Of a DNA stretch of 64,000 nucleotides, positions 43,019 to 52,735 are shown one piece after another. The notes under the pieces were generated by a model. The model had not been told where the DNA came from. It did not search any database and saw only the letters and a program-made list of their open reading frames with translations. The number at the start of each line of letters is the position of its first letter. The stretch's first letter is position 1. The stretch covers positions 1 to 64,000 of the forward strand of contig NZ_PJJL01000071.1 in assembly GCF_002929505.1 (NCBI RefSeq). Direction: 5' to 3'. Position numbers and translations under genes: made by a program. The DNA is from Cryobacterium sp. Y57 (lineage in GTDB: Bacteria > Actinomycetota > Actinomycetes > Actinomycetales > Microbacteriaceae).

Positions 43019-44189
43019 CGCTGGTATCCCCTTCGCCCTCGGTCAGATTCAGTCGTTGCGCACCGACAAGATCCTGCGACTCGAGCCAATGCTCGGGCAG
43101 CGACGGTTTCTTCGGTGTTCCCGCGCGACCACGCGGCCCCTCGACATCGGCGCCCGGGTAGGGTAACGAGGCGTCGAGGGTACCGAGCAGGTCGTCGAGC
43201 TGCGCCAGGGATTGCACCATGGCAAGGCTCGCGCGCAGGTCGCCGCCCACCGGGTAACCCTTGAAATACCAGGCAACATGCTTGCGGATGTCGCGACAGG
43301 CACGGTCTTCGCTATCGAAGTATTCGGTGAGCAGTTCAGCGTGGCGGCGGAAGGCGTCGATGACCTGGCCGAGGCCGGGTTCAGCTTTGAGTTGCTGGCC
43401 GCGGAACGCAGCGGCAAGGTCGCCGAACAGCCACGGACGGCCCAGGCATCCGCGCCCGACGACGACGCCGTCGCATCCGGTCTCACGAACCATGCGCAGG
43501 GCGTCGTCGGCTGACCAGATGTCGCCGTTGCCGAGTACCGGCACGTCGCTGATGGCATTCTTGAGCTTCTCGATGGCCGACCAGTCAGCCTGGCCGGAGT
43601 AGAACTCGGCGGCCGTGCGCCCGTGCAGGGCGATGGACGACACGCCGGCCCCGGCAGCGGCCTTGCCGGCCTCGATATAGGTCAGATGGTCGGCGTCGAT
43701 GCCCTTACGCATCTTCACGGTCAGGGGAATCGGGCCGGCCGCGGTGACGGCAGCTTCGACGATCTGACGAAACAGACCGATCTTCCAGGGCAGGGCCGCT
43801 CCCCCACCCTTGCGGGTGACCTTGGGTACCGGGCAGCCGAAATTGAGGTCGATGTGATCGGCGCGGTCCTCCGCGACGAGCATGGTCACGGCCTCGGACA
43901 CGGTCTTCGGGTCGACGCCGTACAGCTGGATGGAACGGGTTGTTTCGCTCTCGTGGTGGGTAATCAGCCGCATCGTCTCGGCGTTACGCTCCACGAGTGC
44001 GCGAGAGGTGATCATCTCGCTGACAAACAATCCAGCACCGTATTCGCGGCACAGCCGGCGGAACGCCGTGTTGGTGATACCGGCCATCGGCGCGAGCACC
44101 ACGGGCACATCGAGCGTGAGTGAGCCTATTCTCAGCGGTTCGACCGCTGACGGCGCCGGATCACCGATTGCAGGGGTGCGTGAAGTCAT
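43011..44189 (-). CDS. dusB: tRNA-dihydrouridine synthase
   Basis: The 392-residue flavoenzyme reduces uridines in the D-loop of tRNA. It has the TIM-barrel FMN motifs APMAGITNTAFRRLC at the start, the catalytic Cys in LNFGCPVPKV, HGRTAAEFYSGQADW and GNGDIWSADDAL. The C-terminal 40 residues are a polar extension. It overlaps dgt by eight bases. Confidence 0.96.
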   Translation of the reverse strand: MTSRTPAIGDPAPSAVEPLRIGSLTLDVPVVLAPMAGITNTAFRRLCREYGAGLFVSEMITSRALVERNAETMRLITHHESETTRSIQLYGVDPKTVSEAVTMLVAEDRADHIDLNFGCPVPKVTRKGGGAALPWKIGLFRQIVEAAVTAAGPIPLTVKMRKGIDADHLTYIEAGKAAAGAGVSSIALHGRTAAEFYSGQADWSAIEKLKNAISDVPVLGNGDIWSADDALRMVRETGCDGVVVGRGCLGRPWLFGDLAAAFRGQQLKAEPGLGQVIDAFRRHAELLTEYFDSEDRACRDIRKHVAWYFKGYPVGGDLRASLAMVQSLAQLDDLLGTLDASLPYPGADVEGPRGRAGTPKKPSLPEHWLESQDLVGAQRLNLTEGEGDTSGG

Positions 44190-44321
44190 ATTGGTTCAAT
44201 TCTCCCAGAAAGCGGAGGATCCGCGAATCGGCCGCGGCGCCAGGCCACACGGCACACAAAAGCGCAGCTGCCGCAGGGAATGGACCGTGCGATAGCTGCG
44301 CCGGTGCGCGCTGGGTCTAGA

Positions 44322-44462
44322 TCAGCTGCAGCAGCCGCCGCCACAGCACGAGCCGGCAGCCTCGTCGGTGGTCGCTTCGGTTTGTCCGAGGAGTTGGATG
44401 GTGGGTCGACCGGCTGGTTCGGTGGTTACCGGCGGGACGATGGCGGTGTTGGTGTCGTTCAT
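44322..44462 (-). CDS. 46-residue peptide with CCGGGCC tail
   Basis: This small gene starts with an ATG that overlaps the stop of the upstream DsbA-like gene (GCATGA), so it is translationally coupled. The product ends GSCCGGGCCS, with Cys39, 40, 44 and 45 forming two vicinal pairs that could bind a metal or an Fe-S cluster, or be oxidised by the coupled DsbA-like protein. The N-terminal two thirds are Thr- and Pro-rich (MNDTNTAIVPPVTTEPAG). No known domain is recognised. The peptide ends 132 bases before the start of dusB. Confidence 0.7.
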   Translation of the reverse strand: MNDTNTAIVPPVTTEPAGRPTIQLLGQTEATTDEAAGSCCGGGCCS

Positions 44463-45220
44463 GCGATTTTCTCCTCTGATCTTTCGGTGAGTATCTGGTT
44501 GAAAGCCTGGGTAAAAGTAGCAGGATCCTGCGCGCCGGAGATGCCGTACTTGCCATCGATGACGAAAAACGGAACTCCCTGGATGCCGTACTCAGTAGCC
44601 AGCGCGACATCCGCTTTCACATCGGCGAGAAAGTCATGCGCGGTCAACGCCCGCAAGACGTCCCCGCGATCAAGGCCGATTTCCGCGGCCAGATCGGCGA
44701 GATCCTCGATTCGGCCAATATGACGCCCATCGACGAAGTACGCCTTCAGGAGACGCTCTTTCATGTCGATTTGACGACCGTGCGCCTTGGCGTAATGCAA
44801 CAACTCGTGGGAAATGACCGTATTGGTCTGGTGCACCGAGTCGTAGTCATAGTGCAGGCCCACGCTTTCGGCAATACCGGTGACACGTTCGAGCATCTCG
44901 GCGACCTGGCCGGGAGACATGCCTTTAGCCTCGCTCAGATACTCAGACGGCGTGCCGGCATAGTCGACCGGGGTGTCGGGTGAAAGCTCGAAGCTGTGAT
45001 ATTCCACCTCGACGGTACCGTTGAATTGGGCGGCGCCGGCCTCGAACTTGCGTTTACCGATGTAGCACCAGGGGCACTGCACATCCGACCAGATGTCGAC
45101 CTTGATGGGGCGGATGTCGGTTGGTGGGCTTGTTGTGGATGCGGTCGCAGCGCTCGTATTGGTGTCAGTCACCTTCGTCACAACGGGGGCTGGTGTCTGC
45201 GTATTCCCCGTTTGGACCAT
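44459..45220 (-). CDS. DsbA family oxidoreductase, FrnE-like
   Basis: The 253-residue protein belongs to the FrnE/2-hydroxychromene isomerase branch of the DsbA family: a thioredoxin fold with a helical insertion. It has the active-site CPWC (Cys49 and Cys52), DIWSDVQCPW at the start of the fold and GVPFFVIDGKYGISGAQ near the end with the cis-Pro. A Thr-rich extension of about 38 residues precedes the fold. There is no signal peptide, so it is cytoplasmic. It lies 12 bases after uppS and is coupled to the CCGGGCC peptide. Confidence 0.9.
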   Translation of the reverse strand: MVQTGNTQTPAPVVTKVTDTNTSAATASTTSPPTDIRPIKVDIWSDVQCPWCYIGKRKFEAGAAQFNGTVEVEYHSFELSPDTPVDYAGTPSEYLSEAKGMSPGQVAEMLERVTGIAESVGLHYDYDSVHQTNTVISHELLHYAKAHGRQIDMKERLLKAYFVDGRHIGRIEDLADLAAEIGLDRGDVLRALTAHDFLADVKADVALATEYGIQGVPFFVIDGKYGISGAQDPATFTQAFNQILTERSEEKIA

Positions 45221-45232
45221 TACCGGCGGTGT

Positions 45233-46066
45233 TCAGATCGCGGGAGTGTCGACTGCGCCGCCATAGCGCCGGTTGCGCGAAGCGTAGAGCCCGATAGCGT
45301 GCCAGAGGTCGACCCGCGTGAAATCCGGCCAGAGCGTGTCGAGAAAGACCATCTCTGCGTAGGCGCTCTGCCAGAGCAGGAAGTTGCTCGTGCGCTGCTC
45401 CCCCGAGCTGCGCACGAACAGGTCGACGTCGGGCAGTTCCGGCACGTACAGCTGCCGGGCGATGGCTTTCTCGGTAATACCGGACGGCTTCAGCCTGCCG
45501 GCGGCGACGTCCTCGGCCAGAGCGCGCACGGCATCCGCTATTTCGGTGCGACCGCCGTAGTTCACGCACATGGTGAGGGTGAGCACATCGTTGCCGGCGG
45601 TGAGTCGCTCGGCGAACTGCAGTTCGGTGATAACGGATGCCCACAGCTTCGGTTTGCGCCCGGCCCACCTGATGCGCACGCCCCACTCGTTGAGTTGATC
45701 GCGGCGGCGGTGCAGCACGTCGCGGTTGAAGCCCATGAGAAAACGTACTTCCTCGGGCGAACGTTTCCAGTTCTCGGTGGAGAAGGCGTACACGCTGAGA
45801 TGTTTGACGCCGATCTGAATGGCTCCGGCGACGACGTCAAGCAGGGCTGCCTCGCCGGCTTTGTGCCCCTCAATGCGGGTGAGGCCTTGCCCGTTGGCCC
45901 AGCGGCCGTTGCCGTCCATGACGACGGCGACATGATCCGGCACGACTTTGCGGGGCAGATCGGGCGGATATAGGCCGGTCCAGTCGAGCGGTTTGAACGC
46001 AACGGCGTCTCGGTGGGTGAACGGGGCGTGCGCTGAACCTTTGAGACCGAACAGACTCGCCATCAT
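45233..46066 (-). CDS. uppS: Isoprenyl transferase (undecaprenyl diphosphate synthase family)
   Basis: The 277-residue cis-prenyltransferase makes the long polyprenyl carrier for cell-wall and polysaccharide synthesis. It has the family motifs [14 protein letters not shown] with the catalytic Asp, [17 protein letters not shown] and [19 protein letters not shown]. Either ATG 46066 (overlapping the recO stop by ATGA) or ATG 46063 is the start. It supplies the lipid carrier that the neighbouring glycosyltransferases are likely to use. Confidence 0.96.
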   Translation of the reverse strand: MMASLFGLKGSAHAPFTHRDAVAFKPLDWTGLYPPDLPRKVVPDHVAVVMDGNGRWANGQGLTRIEGHKAGEAALLDVVAGAIQIGVKHLSVYAFSTENWKRSPEEVRFLMGFNRDVLHRRRDQLNEWGVRIRWAGRKPKLWASVITELQFAERLTAGNDVLTLTMCVNYGGRTEIADAVRALAEDVAAGRLKPSGITEKAIARQLYVPELPDVDLFVRSSGEQRTSNFLLWQSAYAEMVFLDTLWPDFTRVDLWHAIGLYASRNRRYGGAVDTPAI

Positions 46067-46803
46067 CGAGCGACGTGTTCCAGCGAGCGCAGCCCGCGGC
46101 CCAGGTGCCACTGGGTGTAGGCGGCTACGACGCCGGCCGCCTGATTCTGGGCGCGTTCGGGCGACTCGGCGGCGTGCTCCCAATCGCCGGTCAGCAATGC
46201 ACTGAGCAGGTCGATGGTCTCCACATCGAGCCGGGGCGATCCGGGGGCGGCGCACTCGTCGCAGACGATGCCGCCCATCTGCACGACCATAGCGCTGTGT
46301 TGACCTCCCGCGCTGAGCTCGCCGAGCGCGCCGCACCGGGCGCAGTCCTGAAAGCTCGGTGCCCAGCCAGCCATCGACACGGCACGCAGCAGGTAGGAGT
46401 TGAGGGTGAGGTGGGAACCGTGTTCCTGTCGGGACAGTGATCGCAGCGCGCCGACGAGCAGCAGGTATTGCTGGAGCGATCCCTCGGATTCGGTGAGTTT
46501 GTCGGCGGTCTCGACCATCACGCTCGCGGCGGTGTAGCTGCCGTAGTCGGCGGTGATCAGGGCGCCATACGAGCCGAGTGACTCCGCCTGGGTGATGATA
46601 TCGAGACTGCGGCCCTCATAGAGCTGCACGTCGGCGACCATGAACGGCTCGAGCCTGGCCCCGAATTTAGAGCCGGTGCGCCGCACTCCCTTGGCGACTG
46701 CGCGCACCTTGCCGTGTTGCCGAGTGAGCATGGTGACGATGCGGTCGGCTTCACCCAGCTTGTGGGTGCGCAGCACGACGGCTTCATCTCGGTAGACAGG
46801 CAC
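46063..46803 (-). CDS. recO: DNA repair protein RecO
   Basis: The 246-residue RecO loads RecA on gapped DNA. It has an N-terminal OB-fold ([20 protein letters not shown]) and a C-terminal zinc-binding module with CARC and CDEC pairs. GTG 46803 gives the usual start ([10 protein letters not shown]); TTG 46809 is the longer alternative. It overlaps uppS by four bases. Confidence 0.95.
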   Translation of the reverse strand: MPVYRDEAVVLRTHKLGEADRIVTMLTRQHGKVRAVAKGVRRTGSKFGARLEPFMVADVQLYEGRSLDIITQAESLGSYGALITADYGSYTAASVMVETADKLTESEGSLQQYLLLVGALRSLSRQEHGSHLTLNSYLLRAVSMAGWAPSFQDCARCGALGELSAGGQHSAMVVQMGGIVCDECAAPGSPRLDVETIDLLSALLTGDWEHAAESPERAQNQAAGVVAAYTQWHLGRGLRSLEHVAR

Positions 46804-46809
46804 ATCCAA

Positions 46810-48129
46810 TTATCCCACTGTTGGGACTCCTTCCCCGCGCATCGCGAGCTCGGTGTCGTGCGCCGAGCATCGCAGCGCGACCGGTAGCACGCCTTCACCG
46901 GCCCAGCGTTGCAAAAAGTACTGCCATGGACCCTGCGCGATGCAGGTGATCTCGTACCAGCCGACCCCCGCGAGGGTCTGCACACCGGAGTCGGGTGTCC
47001 GTCGGGGGGCTTTCGCGTGCAGAACGGAAAGGGCCGATCGGCATCGGGCCACCGCCAGCACGGCCGTTCGCGAGTTCAGCGCTATCTTCGTCAACCATGC
47101 GCCGAGGCCGATTCCGTAGCCGCGTGCCTGGATGCGCAGCGCGGCGAGGTCGTCGCGGTGGCGGTGCCAGACAATCGCCGCCGGTTCCACTACCAGGCTC
47201 CGCCCGGAAAACAACACCCGGGTGAATAGGTCGAGGTCTTCGCCGCCGCCGGTGCGGGTTCCCACGCCAAAGGCCGTGTCGAATCCGCCGAGGGCCAGGC
47301 CGCGGATGCGGCGCAGCGCAAAATTCGCCCCGGTGCCGAACTCTCCGACCGAAAACGGAAAGGTCGGGAGGTCGATCGGTGGACTGGCGAGGCTGAACTT
47401 TCGCGGGCGCAGGTTGCGCGACCAGGTGACCTTGCCGTCGAAATACAACTGCACCTCGGTGCGCAGCTCACCACTTGGAACCAACCCACAAACACAATCG
47501 ACGTCATCGCCGCGTGCGAAGCCGGCCGCGAGTCCGCGCAGCCAGTTTCGATCCACCACTACATCGTCGTCGGTATAGGCCACAAATTCTCCGGTAGCGT
47601 GTCGGAGTCCGGCATTGCGCGCTCGCGACAGGCCCGGCACCGGTTCGACCACAACAGTGACGAGACCCGACTGAAATTCTTGGGCGACCAGATCCTGGGT
47701 TGCGCTGGTGGCCGAGGCGTTGTCGACCACGATGACGGAGAAATGCGGATAGTCCAATTTCACGATGGAGCGAAGCGCCTCGCGCAGCATCGCGGGGCGA
47801 TCGCGCGTGCACACCACCACCGTGAAGGTCGGAAGCGTGTGGGGAATGCAGACGTCGGGTGCCGGCGCGAGATCGGCGATACGGTCGCGAATGACGTCGC
47901 AGCCCACCTTCCCCTGTTCTATCGGTATGTCGATAAATCCACGAATTCGGGCACCGTCACGCACGAGCAAACGCGCCCGGGAGTATCCCGCAGAACAAGC
48001 CAGCAGAACGGATGCCGCCGCGTCGGCCGCCGCGATCGTCGCCGCGTCGATCTCTCCGACCCAGACGGCCCCTGGCCAGTCCGGCCGCTGCTCGCTTGCC
48101 ATGGCCGGATGGAGTACCTGCCGGTTCAT
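46810..48129 (-). CDS. Glycosyltransferase family 2 with N-terminal extension
   Basis: The 439-residue protein has a first domain of about 100 residues (ARLLVRDGARIRGFIDIPIE) not typical of GT2, then a GT-A fold (TFTVVVCTRDRPAMLREALR) with the metal-binding DDD at about 185 (AYTDDDVVVDRNW), and the acceptor-side GGGEDLDLF and WHRHRDDL blocks. The C-terminal half of the flippase fusion at 55362-58307 has the same layout and close motifs, so these are paralogues. It has a four-base overlap with the upstream GT2 gene and probably adds one sugar in polysaccharide assembly. Confidence 0.9.
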   Translation of the reverse strand: MNRQVLHPAMASEQRPDWPGAVWVGEIDAATIAAADAAASVLLACSAGYSRARLLVRDGARIRGFIDIPIEQGKVGCDVIRDRIADLAPAPDVCIPHTLPTFTVVVCTRDRPAMLREALRSIVKLDYPHFSVIVVDNASATSATQDLVAQEFQSGLVTVVVEPVPGLSRARNAGLRHATGEFVAYTDDDVVVDRNWLRGLAAGFARGDDVDCVCGLVPSGELRTEVQLYFDGKVTWSRNLRPRKFSLASPPIDLPTFPFSVGEFGTGANFALRRIRGLALGGFDTAFGVGTRTGGGEDLDLFTRVLFSGRSLVVEPAAIVWHRHRDDLAALRIQARGYGIGLGAWLTKIALNSRTAVLAVARCRSALSVLHAKAPRRTPDSGVQTLAGVGWYEITCIAQGPWQYFLQRWAGEGVLPVALRCSAHDTELAMRGEGVPTVG

Positions 48130-49172
48130 CGCGCAGTCTCGCGCGACCGCAAAAGTGCCGCTTCAGCGCTGTTGGGAGTGATGGCCGAAGGTGTCTCAAC
48201 GACCCGGGCGCTCGGGGCTGGATGCGCAGGTGTCGGCGCGAGCACCGTACCGCTGTGATGGCCCAGGGTGCCACGGAGATACCCGGCACCGGCCGCTCCA
48301 AACGAGAGGACGATGGCCGCTGCGCGGGCAGCGCCACCCCGGCCGATACTGCCGAGTTCCCGAACGATTCCACGTGGGAGAACCCGCAGCGTGTACGACG
48401 TCTCCGAGGCGAGGGCATCACCCGAACCGAGGTGCCTGCTCAGGACGGCTTTGGAGATGCCTTCGAAGAAGCTCCGCCGAATCAGGTACGACCAGCCGGT
48501 GCGGTCCGTAGTCACCCGGTGACGCACCACGGCGCGCGGTTCATAAACGACCCGAGCCGTCGCATCCGCTTGATGCACCTTGATACACAGTTCAGTTTCC
48601 TCACAGCCAAGCGGAACCCGGCCGACCCGGCCGGTGTCGACGTTGAAACCGCCGAGGTTGATCAGGATTTCGCGCCGAAAGGCCATTGAACAGCCGATAA
48701 CGTTGCGGACATCCGATCGCGTGGTGGGCAGGCCCAGATAACTGCAGCCGACGATCCAGAACAGTTCCGGTGGGAGGATTCGCGGCGCGTCTGCGTGTGG
48801 CCAGACGGGATCGGCTCGGCCACCGACTGCGGCGACGTCGGGATCAGTGAACGGCTGCACCAACCAACTCAACCAGTCGTCGGCGGCAGCGGCATCGTCG
48901 TCGAGGAACGCAACGATCCGGCCCTGCGCCGCGGCAACCCCGGTATTACGCGCTCCCGACAATCCCTGACGCTCGGTATTGGGGATCACACTGAGTTCTG
49001 GCCAGCGCAGCTGGGCACGTTTGAGGAGTGTCTCTTCGTGGTCGATCACCAGAATGACTTCGGCCGCTTCTGGTTGATCGGTCGCTGACGTGACCGAGGC
49101 GACAATGTCATCCCAACGTAGTTGGGTGTACGCACAAATGATGATGCTTACGTCACGTGGCGTGGAGATCAC
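48126..49172 (-). CDS. Glycosyltransferase family 2
   Basis: The 348-residue enzyme has the GT-A start VSIIICAYTQLRWDDIVASV, the DDD motif in VAFLDDDAAAADDW and the CEETELC acceptor-side block. A hydrophobic segment near the end (AAAIVLSFGAAGAGYLRG) may tether it to the membrane. It overlaps the neighbouring glycosyltransferase genes by four bases on both sides. Confidence 0.92.
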   Translation of the reverse strand: MISTPRDVSIIICAYTQLRWDDIVASVTSATDQPEAAEVILVIDHEETLLKRAQLRWPELSVIPNTERQGLSGARNTGVAAAQGRIVAFLDDDAAAADDWLSWLVQPFTDPDVAAVGGRADPVWPHADAPRILPPELFWIVGCSYLGLPTTRSDVRNVIGCSMAFRREILINLGGFNVDTGRVGRVPLGCEETELCIKVHQADATARVVYEPRAVVRHRVTTDRTGWSYLIRRSFFEGISKAVLSRHLGSGDALASETSYTLRVLPRGIVRELGSIGRGGAARAAAIVLSFGAAGAGYLRGTLGHHSGTVLAPTPAHPAPSARVVETPSAITPNSAEAALLRSRETAR

Positions 49173-50020
49173 GCAGCTTCCTCAGCGGGGTTCGACACCA
49201 GGGCTAAGTGAACGGCAGGCACCGATCGGCTCGTGCGGACGCGGGTACGTTCAATCGACCTGGCCGGGCCGGCGCGGCGCGCTCGTCGGTGTTCGTCCAG
49301 AATCGTCTTGAGCACGCGCAATCCATCACTGACAGCGTTGAGGTTGCTCACACCGTGAATGCGCAGTTTTTCGAAGCTGGCAACCTCGGTCACAATCAGG
49401 CCGGCAGCGGCCATTCGGCAGGTGAGAATGGTTTCGATTTCGAACCCATCACCCCAAATCATGCGCCCGTCTGAGCGCTGCTTGAGGGTGACGTCGGGAA
49501 GGTCGAGGTGGGGAAGAATGTCCCGCCAGAAAGCGTTGTAGCCGTAACACAGGTCGGTGTAGCGGGTGCGCAGCAGAATATTCGTCAGGAGATTGAGACA
49601 GTGATTGCCCAGGCCACGGAATCGGGTAATGTCGTGGCTTCCTCCTCCTGGACGAAACCGACTCCCTTTGGCCACATCGGCGCCAGCGGTCAGCGCCGCA
49701 ATGAATGCCGGAATCTCGGCGCTGTCCGCCGAACCATCCGCATCGAACATGACGATAATGTCGCCGGTCGCTGCAGCAAAACCGCAGGCGAGCGCGTTGC
49801 CCTTCCCCCGCCGCGTCTGATGAATGACCTCAATTTTGGGAAGCACCCGACGAGCGACATCGGCTGTGCCGTCGACGGATGCGCCGTCGACCAGAATCAC
49901 CTGGTGTACTAGAGGAAGCATGGGCAAGATCACTTCAAGATTTCGCGCTTCGTTTCGAGCGGGAATGACGATGGAAATACGCGGGTTATGGTGCGTGGGT
50001 ACTGCGGAGTTATCCTTCAC
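49169..50020 (-). CDS. Glycosyltransferase family 2, polyprenyl-phosphate type
   Basis: The 283-residue enzyme resembles dolichol-phosphate mannosyl/glucosyltransferases: ISIVIPARNEARNLEVILPM, QVILVDGASVDGT, GKGNALACGF and IIVMFDADGS with the DxD. No membrane anchor is seen. It probably charges a polyprenyl phosphate with a sugar. This is the first gene of the long glycosyltransferase-recO-uppS run. Confidence 0.9.
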   Translation of the reverse strand: MKDNSAVPTHHNPRISIVIPARNEARNLEVILPMLPLVHQVILVDGASVDGTADVARRVLPKIEVIHQTRRGKGNALACGFAAATGDIIVMFDADGSADSAEIPAFIAALTAGADVAKGSRFRPGGGSHDITRFRGLGNHCLNLLTNILLRTRYTDLCYGYNAFWRDILPHLDLPDVTLKQRSDGRMIWGDGFEIETILTCRMAAAGLIVTEVASFEKLRIHGVSNLNAVSDGLRVLKTILDEHRRARRAGPARSIERTRVRTSRSVPAVHLALVSNPAEEAA

Positions 50021-50264
50021 AAGTATGTCCTGTCAGCTTTCGGGTTGCGGTATTCAGGAAAAAGCCCAGCGGCATCGGTAACGATGCGCCCCGAACTACT
50101 CAGTGAGCATTACTCACCGAGCAGTCTCAGGATAGCGCTGTAGTAATACGTGACAAGCCACCCAACTGGGGGTTCATTTATATCCCCAACTGTGCAATGA
50201 TCACGCCTGCGCAGGTTTTGGTTCGTAAGGTGGCTCGTTGAAGAACCAGGAAAGAGAGCCTCAC
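50021..50264. promoter_or_regulatory. Divergent promoter region with two hairpins
   Basis: There is no gene in this spacer between the glycosyltransferase operon (minus) and the small zinc protein (plus). An imperfect 9-base hairpin lies at 50099-50121 (CTCAGTGAG/CTCACCGAG). A GGGG...CCCC pair flanks an AT-rich tatatc near 50180-50200 that could be a -10 element. Confidence 0.45.
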
Positions 50265-50450
50265 ATGGCTGAAGCAGCCGAGAGCAAAAACAGCGCCAGA
50301 GGCAACCCCATGGACGCGCTGTGCACCTGCGGTCACGACCGAAACGCCCACGAACACTACCGGCGCGGCACGGACTGCAGCCGCTGCGAATCAGGCGAAT
50401 GCACCCGGTTCACAGCGGCCACAACACATCGATTTCGCCGACGGGGCTAG
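50265..50450 (+). CDS. Small zinc-ribbon-like protein
   Basis: The 61-residue product has the pattern CTCGHDRNAHEHYRRGTDCS followed by RCESGEC, that is C-x-C-G-H, H-x-H and C-x2-C, which should bind zinc. Similar small Cys/His proteins are common in actinobacteria without a known role. The ribosome site aggaaagagag precedes ATG 50265. Its end overlaps the end of the convergent membrane protein gene by four bases. Confidence 0.75.
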   Translation: MAEAAESKNSARGNPMDALCTCGHDRNAHEHYRRGTDCSRCESGECTRFTAATTHRFRRRG

Positions 50451-52735
50451 CTGATCGGTGCCTCCGATGCGCGCAGTTGGTAGAGCGTTGTTGTCTCTCC
50501 GGTAAAGATTGGTACCCAGAGCCTTGATACTGCCATTGCCGCAGACAAATCCTGATAATGCGCGTAACTCTGAAACCCATAGCGTTCGTCGTATGCGCCG
50601 ATCGACTCCGATATCAGGGCGTAATGCTGCGTTGCCGGCCAGTTCGTCACGAGGCTTTTCGTGAGCAGCACGACGTCGGCATCCGCGTCATAATCGGCGG
50701 ATCCCGACGGGTATCCGCCGAGTGCTTCGCGGGACAGATAGCCGAGGCTCAAATAGCGTGAGGTGCCGCCCTGTGGGGTGGCATTGCCCGTTCCGGTCAG
50801 CATCATCATTGCGCCGTCAGGGGCCGTCGCTTCGTAAACGTTGAGCGCTTCGACGGTATCGCGGGCCATCACTCGATTCCAATCCAGGGCTGTCTGTCCG
50901 TAAACGTTCATGCCCAGCAGCGCAGCGAGCGTCACCGACAGGCCTGCCGTGGTCCACGTTCGAGCGTGCCAGAATGACCACCAGCGGTTGCCACGGTGAC
51001 GATTCGTCACCCCTCGACCACGCCATACCAGGCCAGCCACGAGTATGGCAAGCCAGGGTGCGGCGAACAACGAGACCCGAAAGACACCCTCCTGACCGTA
51101 ATTTGTGACGGCAAACAGGCTGACCGAACTGGCCGCTGCGGCCAGTAGCGCGAAGACGTACCGAGTACGCACCTGCACGACGCAGATTATTGCGAGCACT
51201 CCGACAATAACGAGGAACAGGGCGGGGCCGTAGAAAGTGAGTTTCGTGACGAGGGGTATCGGAAGTTGCGTGAAAGTATGCTCCGGCGGTTGAAGGTTCT
51301 CCCAAAACCGACCGATGGCGCCCAGGAAGATGAATCGGCCCAGCACTCCCCAGTTGAGGGCGGCCCAGCCCAGCGCCGGCGCAAGCACCAGCAGTGAAGT
51401 CCACCAGGGTCGGACGTAGCCAAAGAGGCTCAGCACCACGAGCCCCGCCACCGTGAGATACGGCGAAATCTGGTGCGACACCGCCATAGCGCAGGAGAGC
51501 AGGAAGATGAGGCCCAGGCGCCCATATCCGAGTGGTCGCATCTGCCCGAATGACCCGGGTTTTCCAATCCGGCGCGGTACGACTGCGAGCGCGAATATCG
51601 TGAGCGAAAACAGCAGGCCGACCGATTGTGGTGAGAAATAGATGATGTTGAGGGTGCTGGTGAGCGTGAACACTGCGGCTGCAAACCAGATGCGAAAGGA
51701 ACCAGACAGCCAGCGACTCGCGAGTGCTGCAACACCGAGCGTGAGCGCCGGGCTGAGCAAGACGGGCCACCAGGTCGCCACGCCGATCGGATCTGCGATG
51801 CCCGCGGCGTCACACAGCCAAGCGATACCGGCGAAAAGTCCCGACCACGCCTGATAGATATCCAACTCCGGCTGTGTGCCCTGATTGGCACGAATGTAGG
51901 AGACGATGCCAATGTGTCTGGCTGCCGACATCACGGCAGGTGTGCCATACGTAATAGCCTGGGACAGCACAACGACCGTGGACAACGCGACGATGGGAAC
52001 GGCCGGACTCGTCCGCAGTCGATAGGCGCCGAGCACGCAGAGAACGAGGACACCCAGTCCCAGGTACCAGGTCGGGCCGAGTAACCGGAACAGGCCTCCG
52101 GGTGATGGGTTCCCGGCAGCGCCGGCCGCTGCGACGATGACCAGGATCAACCCCACGATGGTCCCGGCTGCGATCAACCGAGCCGGGGTCAGGAACGAGA
52201 CCGGGGTCACCTGTCCACGGGGAGTACGTGCGGCTCGATCAGTTTCCCGCCCCGCACCACGCGCCAGGACAAGATCCCGACGGAACGACAGCGCGAGCAA
52301 CAGAATTGTCGCGGTAATCACGATCCCGAGGGCTTCACCTGGGGACCACAGGTGGGTCACCGACATCACGAAACCGATACTAATAGTCGTGGCCAGACTC
52401 GTCACGACCGACAACAATGCGAACCAGAGAACGGATATCCGACCGATGAGGAGCATCGGGGCAATGCCTAGTTCAACCAGCAGGAACAGGCTCACCGTCA
52501 CGGTACGCAGTGGACCCAGGTCAAAAACAGTCCCGACCGCAGCCATCAGTAGGGTCATCAGTACCGTGGCGGCGATCCAGAGCCGCGCACGGGCGGTCAG
52601 GAGTTCCTGACCACCGGCCCGTAGGCCGAGGCCGGTCGGCGCACGCAGCGAACTTGCGTCACGCAATGTGCGAGGCGAGGAAATTTCGCCAGCGACACCG
52701 GCAACCGGTGGCGCGGTGAGTTGGGGTGATTTCAT
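50447..52735 (-). CDS. Large polytopic membrane protein, polysaccharide locus
   Basis: The 762-residue protein has more than a dozen hydrophobic segments, spread over about residues 60-640, and a C-terminal soluble part of about 110 residues outside the membrane (WNRVMARDTVEALNVYEATA onward). The layout resembles polyprenyl-dependent glycosyltransferases (GT-C) or polymerases, but no catalytic motif is certain. ATG 52735 is preferred; the upstream frame includes AT-rich operator-like DNA and is not coding. Position between glycosyltransferases and the GH16 enzyme suggests a role in assembly or export of a polysaccharide. Confidence 0.75.
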   Translation of the reverse strand: MKSPQLTAPPVAGVAGEISSPRTLRDASSLRAPTGLGLRAGGQELLTARARLWIAATVLMTLLMAAVGTVFDLGPLRTVTVSLFLLVELGIAPMLLIGRISVLWFALLSVVTSLATTISIGFVMSVTHLWSPGEALGIVITATILLLALSFRRDLVLARGAGRETDRAARTPRGQVTPVSFLTPARLIAAGTIVGLILVIVAAAGAAGNPSPGGLFRLLGPTWYLGLGVLVLCVLGAYRLRTSPAVPIVALSTVVVLSQAITYGTPAVMSAARHIGIVSYIRANQGTQPELDIYQAWSGLFAGIAWLCDAAGIADPIGVATWWPVLLSPALTLGVAALASRWLSGSFRIWFAAAVFTLTSTLNIIYFSPQSVGLLFSLTIFALAVVPRRIGKPGSFGQMRPLGYGRLGLIFLLSCAMAVSHQISPYLTVAGLVVLSLFGYVRPWWTSLLVLAPALGWAALNWGVLGRFIFLGAIGRFWENLQPPEHTFTQLPIPLVTKLTFYGPALFLVIVGVLAIICVVQVRTRYVFALLAAAASSVSLFAVTNYGQEGVFRVSLFAAPWLAILVAGLVWRGRGVTNRHRGNRWWSFWHARTWTTAGLSVTLAALLGMNVYGQTALDWNRVMARDTVEALNVYEATAPDGAMMMLTGTGNATPQGGTSRYLSLGYLSREALGGYPSGSADYDADADVVLLTKSLVTNWPATQHYALISESIGAYDERYGFQSYAHYQDLSAAMAVSRLWVPIFTGETTTLYQLRASEAPIS

